In this document: positions 10,191 through 19,435 of the stretch, in pieces
Layout: every line of letters begins with the position of its first letter
Numbering within the stretch: the first letter of the stretch is position 1
NCBI RefSeq assembly: GCF_021049285.1
Contig: NZ_CP088017.1
Span: forward strand, 1,178,001-1,242,000
Source of the DNA: Ruania halotolerans
GTDB taxonomy: Bacteria > Actinomycetota > Actinomycetes > Actinomycetales > Beutenbergiaceae
DNA length: 64,000 nt
Direction: 5' to 3'
Notes under the pieces: model-generated
Database searches by the model: none
What the model was told of the DNA's origin: nothing
Seen by the model: only the letters and a program-made list of their open reading frames with translations
Position numbers and translations under genes: made by a program

Positions 10191-11882
10191 TCAGCCGAGC
10201 AGCGCCATCCGCAAGGTGTCCAGGCCCACGGACCCCACGTCGAGCGCACGCCGGTGGAAGCCGGCCAGGTCGAACTCTGTTCCCTCCCGGGCGCGGGTCT
10301 CCTCCCGCAGCTGCTCCCACAGTCGCTGGCCCACCTTGTACGAGGGTGCTTGCCCGGGCCAGCCGAGGTAGCGGTTCAGCTCGAACCGCTTGAACCCCTC
10401 GGGCATGTTCACGTTCGCGTCCAGGAACGGCCAGGCCTTCTCTGCGTCCCAGGTGCCGCCGCCCCACCGTGGCGGGCACGGCTTGCCTAGGTGCACGCCG
10501 ATGTCGATCACCACGCGAGCGGCGCGCAGCCGCTGACCGTCCAGCATCCCGATCGCATCGGCCGGGTCGTCCAGGAAGCCGAGGTCCTGCATGAGCCGCT
10601 CGGCATACAACGCCCAACCCTCCCCGTGACCGCTCACCCAGCAGGCGAGCCGCCGCCAGTCGTTCAGGGTGTCCGCCCGGTACACCGTCTGCCCGACTTG
10701 CAAATGATGCCCAGGAACACCTTCGTGGTAGACGGTCGTCTTCTCCCGCCAGGTAGCGAACTCCGTCACTCCCGGCGGCACCGACCACCACATCCGGCCA
10801 GGCCGGGAGAAGTCGTTGCTCGGCGGCGTGTAGTAGATGCCGCCACTCTCCGTGGGGGCGATGCGGCACTCGATCGTGCGGACCGGGTCCGGGATGTCGA
10901 ACTGGGTTCCGGCCAGTGCGGTCACGGCCTCGTCTGCGGTGGTCTGCATCCACTCCTGCAGGGCATCCGTGCCATGCAATGTCCGGGTCGGGTCGGCGTC
11001 CAGCTCAGCCATCGCCTGCTCGATACGTGCCCCCGGTCCGCTGATCCGCTCGGCCAGCACCTGCTGCTCGGCGATGATCGACTCGAGTTCGGCCAGACCC
11101 CATTCATACGTCTCATCGAGGTCGACCTCCGCGCCGAGGAAGGTGCGGGAGAAGCGCGCATAGCGCTCCGGCCCGACGGCATCGCGCTCCGGGGCGAGCG
11201 GCGCCAGTTCCCGGAGGGCCTCGGCGAGGGCCGCGTACCCGGCGCGAGCAGCTGCGGCGCCCTCTGCCAGGGCAACAACCACGTCCGCGGGAGGCTCGGA
11301 ACCGTCGATGCGTGCGCCGTCGGCGAAGGACTGCCAGAACCCCTCGGCACCGGCGAGACCTTCGGCTTCCTCGATACACGCCTCGATCTGGCGGATTGCA
11401 GCCACCCGGCCGCGGGCGGCGCCCAGGCGCAGGGACTCCGCGTATCCTTCGACGGCGCCGGGAACCGCCTGCATCCGGGCGGCGATGGTGCGCCAGGCGC
11501 CGGGACTGTCGGTGGGCATGAGGTCGAAGATCTCCCGGATGCTCTGCACCGGCGAGGCGATCACATTGAGGTCGGCAAGGTGTTCGTCCGCCTCGGCGAG
11601 CTCGATCTCCAGCCCCAGCCGCTCCCGCATGGCGTGCCGGGTCACCCGGTCCACCTCGTCCTCGGGCGTGACGGCGTCCAGCGCCCGAAGTGCGTCATAG
11701 GCCGCCTGGGTGAGCGCGGCCAGGCCGTCGGGGGAGTGGTCGTCGAGGGCGTCCTCGGGGCCGGGTAGCCCGACCTCGGTGGCGAACATCGGGCTGAGGT
11801 GGGCGAGTGTGCGGACGTACTCGTCGGCAACCTGGTCGGTGGCGGTGCGGGGGCGGGAGCCTGAGGCGGGAGTGCCGGTCAT
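10191..11882 (-). CDS. DUF885 family metallopeptidase-like protein
   Basis: A 563-residue soluble protein with the DUF885 signature: a zinc-binding-like TTVYHEGVPGHHLQVGQ near residue 390 and the downstream SGHGEGWALYAERLMQDLG carrying the third ligand candidate. Family members resemble M2/M32-type zinc carboxypeptidases and the few studied are oligopeptidases or have unclear roles. No signal peptide is visible, so it should act in the cytoplasm. Its stop lies 41 nt upstream of maf on the same strand. ATG 11882 is the only plausible start. Confidence 0.85.
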   Translation of the reverse strand: MTGTPASGSRPRTATDQVADEYVRTLAHLSPMFATEVGLPGPEDALDDHSPDGLAALTQAAYDALRALDAVTPEDEVDRVTRHAMRERLGLEIELAEADEHLADLNVIASPVQSIREIFDLMPTDSPGAWRTIAARMQAVPGAVEGYAESLRLGAARGRVAAIRQIEACIEEAEGLAGAEGFWQSFADGARIDGSEPPADVVVALAEGAAAARAGYAALAEALRELAPLAPERDAVGPERYARFSRTFLGAEVDLDETYEWGLAELESIIAEQQVLAERISGPGARIEQAMAELDADPTRTLHGTDALQEWMQTTADEAVTALAGTQFDIPDPVRTIECRIAPTESGGIYYTPPSNDFSRPGRMWWSVPPGVTEFATWREKTTVYHEGVPGHHLQVGQTVYRADTLNDWRRLACWVSGHGEGWALYAERLMQDLGFLDDPADAIGMLDGQRLRAARVVIDIGVHLGKPCPPRWGGGTWDAEKAWPFLDANVNMPEGFKRFELNRYLGWPGQAPSYKVGQRLWEQLREETRAREGTEFDLAGFHRRALDVGSVGLDTLRMALLG

Positions 11883-12009
11883 GTGGGCACGCTACCGCCC
11901 GGGCGAGTGCGCTCCCACCGGAAATTCACCCGCGTGGCACGCACCCGTGCCTGGCAACAGAGGGCAACCGCTTCCCACGCTCGGTGGCAGCGATGCCAGA
12001 CTTGCGACT

Positions 12010-12882
12010 ATGACGGAACAGGGGAAGCCACGGCTCGGTGTTCAACTCATGACGGTTCGCAGCGAGGTGGACCGGATGGGCCTGGACCGTGTCCTGCAGC
12101 GCTTGGCCGAGATCGGTCTGCCGAACATCGAGATCTCGCAGGTTCCGTTGAGCGACGAGAACATGGCCGCGTTCGAGCGGGCGCGCACCGACCACGGCGT
12201 GGAGTATGCGGCACTGTCCGGAACGATGGAGCCGTCCGGGGCCGCCAACCCGTCACTGGTGGACTCCTACGACGACGTGCTCGCTCACGCACGCACTCTC
12301 GGGTCCGAGCGGATCCGGATCGGCATGCTGCCGGCACTCGCGCTCCGGGACGCGGATTCGCTGCTCGCGTTCTGCCGCGAGGCCGAGGCGATGGCACGCA
12401 GGCTGGCCGACGATGGGATCCGGCTCTCATATCACAACCACCACATCGAGTTTGCACGGCTCGGCGGCCGGGAGGTGCTCGAGACGATCCGTGCCGAGGC
12501 ACCCACTCTCTGGCTCGAGCTGGATGTGTACTGGGTGCAGCGCGGCGGGCATGATCCGGTGCGGACGCTGCAACGCTTCGCCGGCGTAGTGGACCTGGTG
12601 CACCTGAAGGACTTCCGCGTCTCGCTTCCCCCGGCAGAGGCCTTCGATGCCCTGGCAGCCGGGGACCGGTCCGGGTTGGGGGCGCACCTGGCTCAGCCGG
12701 TGCAGTTCGCCGAAGTGGGTGAGGGCACTCTCGACTGGGCCGCAATCGTGCGGGCCGGGATCGAGGCGGGCGCTGCGCACCTGCTCATCGAGCAGGATGA
12801 CACCTACGGCCGTGACCCGTTCGAGTCGCTGGCCTCCTCCCACGGCCACCTGGCCGCACTGGGTTTCGGCGAGATGTTCTGA
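12010..12882 (+). CDS. sugar phosphate isomerase/epimerase family TIM barrel
   Basis: A 290-residue member of the xylose isomerase-like TIM-barrel family. It opens with KPRLGVQLMTVRSEVDRMG and shows the acidic/His metal residues spread over the barrel: LSYHNHHIEF, LWLELDVYWVQRGG, VDLVHLKDFR and a late LIEQDDT. These suit a divalent-metal sugar isomerase, epimerase or dehydratase with no specified substrate. The frame is open for 100 codons upstream, but the family N terminus starts at ATG 12010. It is a single plus-strand gene between minus-strand operons. Confidence 0.85.
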   Translation: MTEQGKPRLGVQLMTVRSEVDRMGLDRVLQRLAEIGLPNIEISQVPLSDENMAAFERARTDHGVEYAALSGTMEPSGAANPSLVDSYDDVLAHARTLGSERIRIGMLPALALRDADSLLAFCREAEAMARRLADDGIRLSYHNHHIEFARLGGREVLETIRAEAPTLWLELDVYWVQRGGHDPVRTLQRFAGVVDLVHLKDFRVSLPPAEAFDALAAGDRSGLGAHLAQPVQFAEVGEGTLDWAAIVRAGIEAGAAHLLIEQDDTYGRDPFESLASSHGHLAALGFGEMF

Positions 12883-12946
12883 CGGCTTTCACCACACGGG
12901 TGACCTGAGCCTCAGGCACGCACTCGCGGAGGGTGGTGGGGGTGGT

Positions 12947-13246
12947 TCAGCGGGGGAGGGCGCTCCAGCGCCAGGCACCGCGGCCGGGACGCGACGCCTG
13001 GCCCAGTTGATGGGCGCGGTCGGTCCACAGGGCGGAGTGCGCACCGTCGTCGACATCGTCGTGGGCGGCTGCCGCGCGAGCCGCCACGATCCCGGCCACA
13101 AGGGCGGCGAGCTCGGCCTCGTCCGGGTCGCCCTTGACCACTCGCACCAGGTCCGAAGGGATTTCACCGAGGGCGGAGTAGTGATCGGAGCCGTTCCCTG
13201 CGGATCCGTCCCCCACGCCCCCATTCGACGTTCCGGTCCCGGTCAT
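12947..13246 (-). CDS. accE: acyl-CoA carboxylase epsilon subunit
   Basis: Small (99 residue) accessory subunit of actinobacterial acyl-CoA carboxylases. The core [20 protein letters not shown] followed by an Ala-rich helix is the typical epsilon motif; the N-terminal 30 residues are Gly/Ser-rich and the C terminus carries the expected Trp-rich tail ([10 protein letters not shown]). The ATG overlaps the accD stop as ATGA, so it is translationally coupled to its partner. Confidence 0.88.
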   Translation of the reverse strand: MTGTGTSNGGVGDGSAGNGSDHYSALGEIPSDLVRVVKGDPDEAELAALVAGIVAARAAAAHDDVDDGAHSALWTDRAHQLGQASRPGRGAWRWSALPR

Positions 13247-14838
13247 AGCGGGATGTTCCCGTGCTTCTTGACCGGCAACGACGCCCGCTTGGTGCGCAGC
13301 GCCCGCAGGCCCTTGACGATCTGCAGGCGGGTCTCGGAGGGCTTGATCACCGCATCGATGTACCCGCGCTGCGCGGCATCCCATGGGTTCACGATCGCCT
13401 CCTCGTACTCATCGATGAGGCGAGCGCGTTCGGCCTCCACATCACCGCCGTCCTCGGCCACCTTCTTCAGCGCGCCGCGCTGCAGGATGTTCACGGCACC
13501 GCCGGCGCCCATGACGGCGATCTGTGCGGTGGGCCAGGCGATGTTCAGATCTGCGCCGAGCTGCTTGGAGCCCATCACGATGTAGGCGCCGCCGTAGGCC
13601 TTCCGGGTGATCACGGTGATCAGGGGCACGGTGGCCTCGGCGTAGGCGTAGATGAGCTTGGCACCGCGGCGGATGATGCCGTTCCACTCCTGATCGGTGC
13701 CGGGCAGGAACCCGGGCACGTCCACGAACGTCAGCACCGGGATGTTGAATGCGTCGCAGGTGCGTACGAACCGGGCCGCCTTCTCCGCAGCGGCGATATC
13801 GAGCGTGCCGGCCATGGACTGCGGCTGGTTCGCCACGATGCCCACCGGGTGCCCCTCCACATGCCCGAAGCCGATCACCACATTCTTCGCGAACAGCGCC
13901 TGCACCTCGAGGAACTCGTCATCGTCGAGTACGGTCTCGATCACGGTGTGCATGTCATAGGGCTGATTGTCCGAATCCGGCACCAGCGCATCGAGCGCCT
14001 GGTCCTCCTCGGTCACCTCGAACTCGGCCGGAGCATCGAAGGTCTCCGGGTCGGTGAGGTTGTTCATCGGCAGGTAGTGCAGCAGCGCCTTGGCGTAGTC
14101 GAAGGCGTCGTCCTCGTCCGCGGCGAGGTAGTGGGCCACCCCGGAGCGCTCATTGTGCGTGCGGCCGCCACCGAGTTCCTCGAAGCCGACGTCCTCACCG
14201 GTCACGGCGCGGATCACGTCCGGTCCCGTGATGAACATGTTCGAGGTCTGATCGGCCATGATGATGAAGTCGGTGAGCGCGGGGGAGTAGACCGCACCAC
14301 CGGCACTCGGGCCGAGGATGAGCGAGATCTGGGGGATCACCCCGGAGGCGGCCACGTTGCGGCGGAAGATCTCGGCGAACTGCGTCAGCGCCGCCACACC
14401 CTCCTGGATCCTCGCGCCACCGCCGTCACTGATGCCGATCAGCGGCACGCCGGTGCGCATCGCCAGGTCCATCACCTTGGTGATCTTCTCCCCGTGCACC
14501 TCACCGAGGGATCCGCCGAAGACGGTGAAGTCCTGGGAGTAGATGCACACCTGGCGGCCGTCGATGGTGCCGTACCCGGTCACCACACCATCACCGGAGA
14601 TGCGCCTGGCGTCGAGGCCGAAGTTCGTGGACCGGTGGGTGGCGAAGGCGTCGAGCTCGGTGAAACTGCCCTCGTCGAGGAGGGCGTCGATGCGGTCCCG
14701 GGCGGACTTCTTACCGCGGGCGCCCTGCTTCTCGACGGCGATCTCGGCCAGCCGCTGCGGGCCGTCACTCGTGCGACGTTCCAGATCGGCGATCTTGCCG
14801 GCGGTCGTGGACGTGTCTGTCTGGTCAGAGGTGCTCAC
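13243..14838 (-). CDS. accD: acyl-CoA carboxylase beta subunit (carboxyltransferase)
   Basis: A 531-residue carboxyltransferase that moves CO2 from biotin on the alpha subunit to an acyl-CoA. Paired crotonase-like halves are seen: [20 protein letters not shown] and [17 protein letters not shown] in the first, [20 protein letters not shown] and [18 protein letters not shown] in the second. The sequence is close to PccB/AccD5 proteins, so propionyl-CoA is the more likely substrate, though many Actinobacteria use both. It starts an accD-accE operon divergent from birA. GTG 14838 lies just after a TACAGT box, so the message may be leaderless. Confidence 0.94.
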   Translation of the reverse strand: MSTSDQTDTSTTAGKIADLERRTSDGPQRLAEIAVEKQGARGKKSARDRIDALLDEGSFTELDAFATHRSTNFGLDARRISGDGVVTGYGTIDGRQVCIYSQDFTVFGGSLGEVHGEKITKVMDLAMRTGVPLIGISDGGGARIQEGVAALTQFAEIFRRNVAASGVIPQISLILGPSAGGAVYSPALTDFIIMADQTSNMFITGPDVIRAVTGEDVGFEELGGGRTHNERSGVAHYLAADEDDAFDYAKALLHYLPMNNLTDPETFDAPAEFEVTEEDQALDALVPDSDNQPYDMHTVIETVLDDDEFLEVQALFAKNVVIGFGHVEGHPVGIVANQPQSMAGTLDIAAAEKAARFVRTCDAFNIPVLTFVDVPGFLPGTDQEWNGIIRRGAKLIYAYAEATVPLITVITRKAYGGAYIVMGSKQLGADLNIAWPTAQIAVMGAGGAVNILQRGALKKVAEDGGDVEAERARLIDEYEEAIVNPWDAAQRGYIDAVIKPSETRLQIVKGLRALRTKRASLPVKKHGNIPL

Positions 14839-14845
14839 CTAGAGC

Positions 14846-14851
14846 ACTGTA
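14846..14851 (-). promoter_or_regulatory. -10 box of accD, leaderless start
   Basis: On the minus strand TACAGT is followed by 7 nt and then the accD GTG. The match to TAnnnT and the spacing predict a transcript starting at or next to the start codon. GTGCTC (14831-14836) and GAGCAC (14842-14847) form a small inverted repeat across the same spot. Confidence 0.5.
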
Positions 14852-15069
14852 GTTGTGCCTGGTCGCCAAGGGCGTGACGCCTGGGTCTCGCGTGGCGGCG
14901 TGGGATTTGTAGAGATTCGACAATGCGCGGCGGATCCGGTGGCGCGGCCGAGGCGAGGGCGGGGAGGGGAGTCGGCCCCGCCGGGCACGATCGCGTCAGT
15001 GGGCCGCTGCGGCGGGTCACTCGCCGGTGGAATGGTGCAGGGCAGGGCCCATGGTGGCAGGCTGGCCTC

Positions 15070-15840
15070 ATGGGAATGAGCCCGCCGCTGGAGATTGTCG
15101 ACGACGTGGGTTCCACGAACGCCGAGATGCTCGCCCGAGCAGGTGCGGACCCCGACAACTGGCCGCACCTGTCCGCCCTACTGGCCCGCCGCCAGCACGC
15201 GGGAAAGGGAAGGTCCGGGCGCACCTGGTCCACCGACGAGCACAGTGCACTGACGTTCTCGATCCTGCTCCGACCCGCAATGCCAGCCCAGGACTGGGGG
15301 TGGCTGCCCTTGTTGGCGGGGGCCGCCGTCGTGCAGGTGCTGCGTGCGGAGGGCACGCATGAGGTGCCGTGCGGTCTCAAGTGGCCGAACGACGTCGTCC
15401 ATCTGGGCGGCGGGCAGGTCTTGCCGGAGTGGGGGTGCCTGCGCAAGGTGGGCGGTCTTCTCGCCGAAGTGCTCCCCGACGGATCGGGCGTAGTGATCGG
15501 AATCGGAGTCAACCTCGACGGCACCACCCTTCCGGTGCCGTGGGCAGGCACGGTCGCGCAGCTGGGCGTGTCCGCGCCGGCGGAGCACCTTGCCGAGGCG
15601 ATCCGGGAGCACGTTGCGGACCTGCTCACCACCTGGGCCGAGCGCGCCGACCCGCACACGCTCGTGGCACCGGTATGTCTGACCCTCGGCACTCAGGTAC
15701 GGATCACGCTTCCCGGCGGCGCCGAACTCGAGGGTGAGGCATTGGACCTCGAGCCCGACGGGTCGCTGCGGGTGCGCACCCACGATGGCAGTGAGCAGGT
15801 GGTGCTCGCCGGCGACGTCACGCACGTGCGCGCCGGCTGA
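15070..15840 (+). CDS. birA: biotin--[acetyl-CoA carboxylase] ligase
   Basis: Activates biotin with ATP and attaches it to the BCCP lysine of AccA. The 256-residue protein has the catalytic loop KGRSGRTWSTD, the KWPNDVV biotin-binding motif, KVGGLLAEV, and a C-terminal SH3-like domain (TLGTQVRITLPGGAELEG). There is no N-terminal helix-turn-helix, so it is a monofunctional ligase. ATG 15070 is preferred to MGM two codons on. It diverges from accD, its substrate's partner gene, across a 231-nt gap in which I see no further gene. Confidence 0.93.
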   Translation: MGMSPPLEIVDDVGSTNAEMLARAGADPDNWPHLSALLARRQHAGKGRSGRTWSTDEHSALTFSILLRPAMPAQDWGWLPLLAGAAVVQVLRAEGTHEVPCGLKWPNDVVHLGGGQVLPEWGCLRKVGGLLAEVLPDGSGVVIGIGVNLDGTTLPVPWAGTVAQLGVSAPAEHLAEAIREHVADLLTTWAERADPHTLVAPVCLTLGTQVRITLPGGAELEGEALDLEPDGSLRVRTHDGSEQVVLAGDVTHVRAG

Positions 15841-15857
15841 ACCGCCACCGGCATGAT

Positions 15858-17315
15858 TTAGTCGGCGATGCCGATGTACTTGGTGTCCAGGAACTCCTCG
15901 ATTCCGGTGAGGCCACCCTCGCGGCCCAGACCGGACTCCTTGACTCCGCCGAACGGCGCCGCCGGGTTGGAGACCACGCCCTGGTTCAGCCCGACCATGC
16001 CCGCTTCGAGTGCGTCGCACACCCGCAGGCCACGCCGCAGCGACTCGGTGAATACGTAGGAGACGAGTCCGTACGGGGTGTCATTGGCGCGGGAGATCAC
16101 TTCCTCCTCGGTCTCGAACGTGCTGATCGCTGCGACCGGGCCGAAGATCTCCGCATGCCCGATCTCGGCCTCGGCGGGCACATCGGTGAGCACTGTGGCC
16201 GGGAAGAAGTGGCCCACGCCGGACTCCTCGGGAACCCCGCCGAGCAGCACCCGCGCCCCGCCGTCGGCGGCCTCGCGCACCAGGGTGGTGACCTTCTCCA
16301 CGGCGCGATCGTCGATCAGCGGACCGATGGTCACGCCCTCTTCGGTGCCCGGGCCCATCCGGCGCGCGGCCATCTCCTCGGTGAGGCGGCGCGTGAACTC
16401 CTCGGCCACGGAGGAGTGCACGAAGATGCGGTTCGCGGCCGTGCATGCCTGGCCGATGTTGCGCAGCTTCGCAGCCATCGTGCCGGCCACGGCAGTGTCC
16501 ATATCGGCATCGTCGAACACGATCAGTGGTGCATTGCCGCCCAGTTCCATCGAGGTGCGCATCACCGTCTTTGCCGCGAGCTCAAGCAGGTGCTTGCCCA
16601 CGCCGGTGGAGCCAGTGAAGGAGAGCTTGCGCGAGCGCTCGTCCAGGATGAGCGGGCTCATCGCCTCATCGGCTTCGGAGGTGGTCACCACGTTCACCAC
16701 ACCGTCGGGCAGGCCGGCCCGCTGCAGGATCTCGGCCAGAGCCAGCGTGCTCAGCGGCGTCTGCGCGGCCGGTTTGATCACGCTGGTGCACCCGGCGGCG
16801 ATAGCAGGCCCGATCTTGCGGGTGCCCATCGCCATGGGGAAGTTCCACGGGGTGATCAGCACACATGGACCCACCGGTTGCTTGCTCACCAGGAACCGAG
16901 CGCCCCCCGCCGGGGCTCGCATGTGCCCCCCGTCGAGGCGCACCGCCTCCTCAGCGAACCAGCGGAAGAACTCGGCCGCGTAGGCGATCTCACCCTTGGA
17001 TTCGGCCAGTGGCTTACCCATCTCCAGGGTCATGATCAGCGCGAGCCGATCGACCTCGGCGTGCAGGAGATCGAAGGCGCGGTACAGGATCTCGCTGCGT
17101 GCGCGGGCAGGGGTGCGGGCCCACTCGGCCTGCGCGGCGGCTGCGGCGTCCAGGGCGGCCATCGCTTCGTCGGGGCTGGCGTCGCCCACGTGGGTGAGGA
17201 CCTCGCCGGTTGCCGGATTCTCCACGGGCATCGTGCGGCCCGCGTCTCGCCAGGAGCCGCCGATGAACAGACCGGTGGGCACGGATGCGATCGCTTCGGT
17301 GGGGGTCATCGCCAC
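15858..17315 (-). CDS. gabD: NAD(P)-dependent succinate-semialdehyde dehydrogenase
   Basis: Aldehyde dehydrogenase of 485 residues that fits the succinate-semialdehyde group. Visible are TPWNFPMAMGTRKIGPAIAA, the cofactor loop FTGSTGVGKHLL, the catalytic Glu region MELGGNAPLIVFDDADMD and the nucleophilic Cys in GQACTAANR. It diverges from gabT over 98 nt containing a FadR-type operator, which supports a paired transaminase-dehydrogenase function. GTG 17315 and ATG 17309 are both possible starts. Substrate assignment is by family and context; other omega-semialdehydes are possible. Confidence 0.87.
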   Translation of the reverse strand: MAMTPTEAIASVPTGLFIGGSWRDAGRTMPVENPATGEVLTHVGDASPDEAMAALDAAAAAQAEWARTPARARSEILYRAFDLLHAEVDRLALIMTLEMGKPLAESKGEIAYAAEFFRWFAEEAVRLDGGHMRAPAGGARFLVSKQPVGPCVLITPWNFPMAMGTRKIGPAIAAGCTSVIKPAAQTPLSTLALAEILQRAGLPDGVVNVVTTSEADEAMSPLILDERSRKLSFTGSTGVGKHLLELAAKTVMRTSMELGGNAPLIVFDDADMDTAVAGTMAAKLRNIGQACTAANRIFVHSSVAEEFTRRLTEEMAARRMGPGTEEGVTIGPLIDDRAVEKVTTLVREAADGGARVLLGGVPEESGVGHFFPATVLTDVPAEAEIGHAEIFGPVAAISTFETEEEVISRANDTPYGLVSYVFTESLRRGLRVCDALEAGMVGLNQGVVSNPAAPFGGVKESGLGREGGLTGIEEFLDTKYIGIAD

Positions 17316-17364
17316 GTCTTTCGCTCGGGGGCTGGGAATCCGGACAGATCGATGCTATCAATTG

Positions 17365-17381
17365 ATTGTAGACAATCCGAC
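17365..17381. promoter_or_regulatory. FadR-type GntR operator between gabD and gabT
   Basis: ATTGT-AG-ACAAT (17365-17376) is a perfect dyad followed by CCGAC. The same 17-nt string with only the two central bases changed occurs at 22824-22840. TTGTnnACAA dyads are typical of FCD-type GntR regulators, and such a regulator is encoded at 24526-25185. The site lies in the 98-nt divergent gap, upstream of a possible TAGCAT -10 box for gabD. Confidence 0.75.
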
Positions 17382-17413
17382 AATGCAGTGCACGTACTTC
17401 CCGGAGGATCCTT

Positions 17414-18664
17414 GTGACGCACCCGACCCAGCTCTCGCCCCACCTGAAGCAGGCCACCCCGGTGCTGGTCGATCACGGTGAGGGGTCCTACCTGTTCGAC
17501 ACCGACGGTCGGCGGTTCCTGGACTTCACGGCGGGGATCGGAGTTACCAGTACCGGGCACTGCCACCCGCATGTGGTGGCAGCCGCGCAGGCACAGGTGG
17601 CCTCGCTGATCCACGGTCAGTACACGACCGTGATGCACAAGCCGATGCGTGAGCTCACCGCCAAGCTCGGCACCGTGCTCCCCGAAGGGCTGGACTCGGT
17701 CTTCTACGCCAACTCCGGCAGTGAGGCGATCGAGGCCTCGCTCCGACTGGCCCGCCAGGCCACCGGCCGGCCGAACGTGATCGTCTTCCACGGCGGATTC
17801 CACGGCCGTACCGTGGCCGCCGCCACGATGACCACCTCGGGTACCCGATTCTCCGCGGGCTTCTCTCCGCTGATGGGCGGCGTGCACGTGGCCCCCTTCC
17901 CGACGGCGTACCGGTACGGCTGGTCCGAGGAGGAGGCCACCGCCTTCGCCCTGCAAGAGCTGGACTTCATCTTCGCCACGCTCACCTCCCCGGCCGAGAC
18001 CGCCGCCTTCATCGTGGAGCCGGTGCTCGGCGAGGGTGGCTACATCCCCGGCAACACGGAGTTCTTCCGCGGCCTGCGTGAGCGTGCCGATGAGCACGGC
18101 ATCCTGCTCGTGATGGACGAGATCCAGACCGGGTTCGGCCGCACCGGGAAGTACTTCGGGCACCAGCACTTCGATGTGCGCCCCGATGTGATCACCATGG
18201 CCAAGGGTCTGGCCAGCGGATTCCCGATCTCCGGGATCGCGGCTTCCGAAGAGCTGATGAGCAAAGCCTGGCCCGGTTCGCAGGGCGGCACCTACGGCGG
18301 GAACGCCGTCGCCTGCGCCGCGGCGGTGGCCACGCTCGAGGTGATCGAGAACGAAGGTCTCGTCGAGAATGCCGCGCAGCGCGGCACCCAGTTGCTGGAG
18401 GCTGTGCGCGGGGCGGCGACGGACGCCGTCGGCGATGTGCGGGGCATCGGCCTGCTCGTCGGCTCCGAGTTCGTCACGCCTGAGGGCAAGCCCGACACGG
18501 CGCGGGCCTCCGCGGCGCAGAAGCTCGCCGGCCAGAAGGGCCTCCTCCTGCTCACCTGCGGTGCGTACATGAACGTGGTGCGGATGATCCCGCCGTTGGT
18601 GGTCACTCCCGAGCAGGTGACCGACGCGGTGCAGATCTGGACCGAGGTCCTCGCCGAGGTCTGA
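17414..18664 (+). CDS. gabT: 4-aminobutyrate-type aminotransferase (class III)
   Basis: PLP-dependent class III aminotransferase of 416 residues that transfers an omega-amino group to 2-oxoglutarate. Motifs: NSGSEAIEASLRLARQATGR, FHGGFHGRTVAAATMT, MDEIQTGFGRTGKYFGH and the PLP lysine in ITMAKGLASGFPISG. GTG 17414 has a strong GGAGGA ribosome site 5 nt upstream. It diverges from gabD, so the natural pair is amino acid to semialdehyde (GabT) to acid (GabD). The amino donor may be GABA or another omega-amino acid from the neighbouring amidase pathway. A strong hairpin follows 122 nt after the stop. Confidence 0.88.
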   Translation: MTHPTQLSPHLKQATPVLVDHGEGSYLFDTDGRRFLDFTAGIGVTSTGHCHPHVVAAAQAQVASLIHGQYTTVMHKPMRELTAKLGTVLPEGLDSVFYANSGSEAIEASLRLARQATGRPNVIVFHGGFHGRTVAAATMTTSGTRFSAGFSPLMGGVHVAPFPTAYRYGWSEEEATAFALQELDFIFATLTSPAETAAFIVEPVLGEGGYIPGNTEFFRGLRERADEHGILLVMDEIQTGFGRTGKYFGHQHFDVRPDVITMAKGLASGFPISGIAASEELMSKAWPGSQGGTYGGNAVACAAAVATLEVIENEGLVENAAQRGTQLLEAVRGAATDAVGDVRGIGLLVGSEFVTPEGKPDTARASAAQKLAGQKGLLLLTCGAYMNVVRMIPPLVVTPEQVTDAVQIWTEVLAEV

Positions 18665-18718
18665 CCCCCACCCGAACCCCCACCACTCAGCCGAACCCCC
18701 ACCACCCACCCCTCTGCG

Positions 18719-18774
18719 CGAGTGCGGCCCATTCTGCTCAAATCACGAGATATAGGCGAGATTCGCCGCACTCG
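18719..18774. repeat. 9-bp inverted repeat after gabT
   Basis: CGAGTGCGG (18719-18727) pairs with CCGCACTCG (18766-18774) around a 38-nt AT-richer loop. It precedes the stronger hairpin at 18786-18825. It may be a dispersed palindromic element; only one copy is in the window. Confidence 0.4.
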
Positions 18775-18785
18775 ATCACTCCCGA

Positions 18786-18825
18786 GTGCCCCGACGGCGG
18801 AACGCACCCTCCGCCGTCGGGGCAC
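18786..18825 (+). terminator. strong hairpin between gabT and the DUF3830 gene
   Basis: GTGCCCCGACGGCGGA (18786-18801) is followed by an 8-nt loop and its exact complement (18810-18825), a 16-bp perfect stem rich in GC. No U-tract follows. It lies 121 nt after the gabT stop and 26 nt before the next start codon, so it can act as gabT terminator or as an attenuator or leader structure for the DUF3830 gene. Confidence 0.7.
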
Positions 18826-18851
18826 CATCCGCTCACCCTCAGGAGGCACAG

Positions 18852-19349
18852 ATGACCCGCTACATCACCATCACGCTGGACTCGCGTGGCGTCAGCTGCC
18901 GGGCCCGACTCCTGGAGGAGGAGGCGCCCGGAACGTGCGCCGCCGTCTGGGACGCACTCCCGCAATCCGCTGGTGCCTTCCACGCCAAGTACGCCCGCAA
19001 CGAGGTGTACACCCTCGTGCCGCGGATCACTGCCGCCCCGCACCGTGAGAACCCGACTGTGACCCCGATCCCCGGGGACGTGTGCCTGTTCGACTTCGAG
19101 CCCTGGGAGATTGGCAACCCCGCGTACGGGTACGAACCGGGGTCAGCCGCGCACGCGGGACAGGGGGCCACCGATCTGGCGATCTTCTACGGCCGGAACA
19201 ACCTGCTGATCAACGGTGACATGGGGTGGGTTCCGGGCAATGTCTTCGCCACGATCACCGATGGCCTGGAGGAGATGGCCGCCGCGTGCAACGACCTGTG
19301 GCTGCGCGGGGTCGAGGGGGAGACGCTGAGCTTCGCCCGCGCCGAGTAG
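18852..19349 (+). CDS. DUF3830 family cyclophilin-like protein
   Basis: A 165-residue protein of the DUF3830 family, which has a cyclophilin-like beta barrel and no assigned activity. Typical segments are GAFHAKYARNEVYTLVPRI, GDVCLFDFEP and DLAIFYGRNNLLINGDMGW. ATG 18852 follows AGGAGG by 5 nt, the best ribosome site in this region, so strong translation is expected. In other genomes such genes sit with amidases, Asp/Glu racemases and FadR-type regulators (recollection of family context), and the same gene types are present within 6 kb here. It probably belongs to the same catabolic pathway. Confidence 0.8.
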   Translation: MTRYITITLDSRGVSCRARLLEEEAPGTCAAVWDALPQSAGAFHAKYARNEVYTLVPRITAAPHRENPTVTPIPGDVCLFDFEPWEIGNPAYGYEPGSAAHAGQGATDLAIFYGRNNLLINGDMGWVPGNVFATITDGLEEMAAACNDLWLRGVEGETLSFARAE

Positions 19350-19435
19350 TCCGACACGCCGGGCCCTCGGTGGGCTGGGTGTGACTGGCGGGGCGTTGAC
19401 GGCGTGGAAGTTGACGCTGCGGAGAGGATCGCTCT

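Noticed and set aside
10150-10953. Upstream extension of the maf frame
   Set aside because: Inside the DUF885 gene on the same strand; the Maf fold is complete from GTG 10149.
14905-14930. Third GntR operator (TTGTAGAGATTCGACAAT) near accD/birA
   Set aside because: Resembles the motif only with a gap and lacks the ATTGT-N2-ACAAT dyad.
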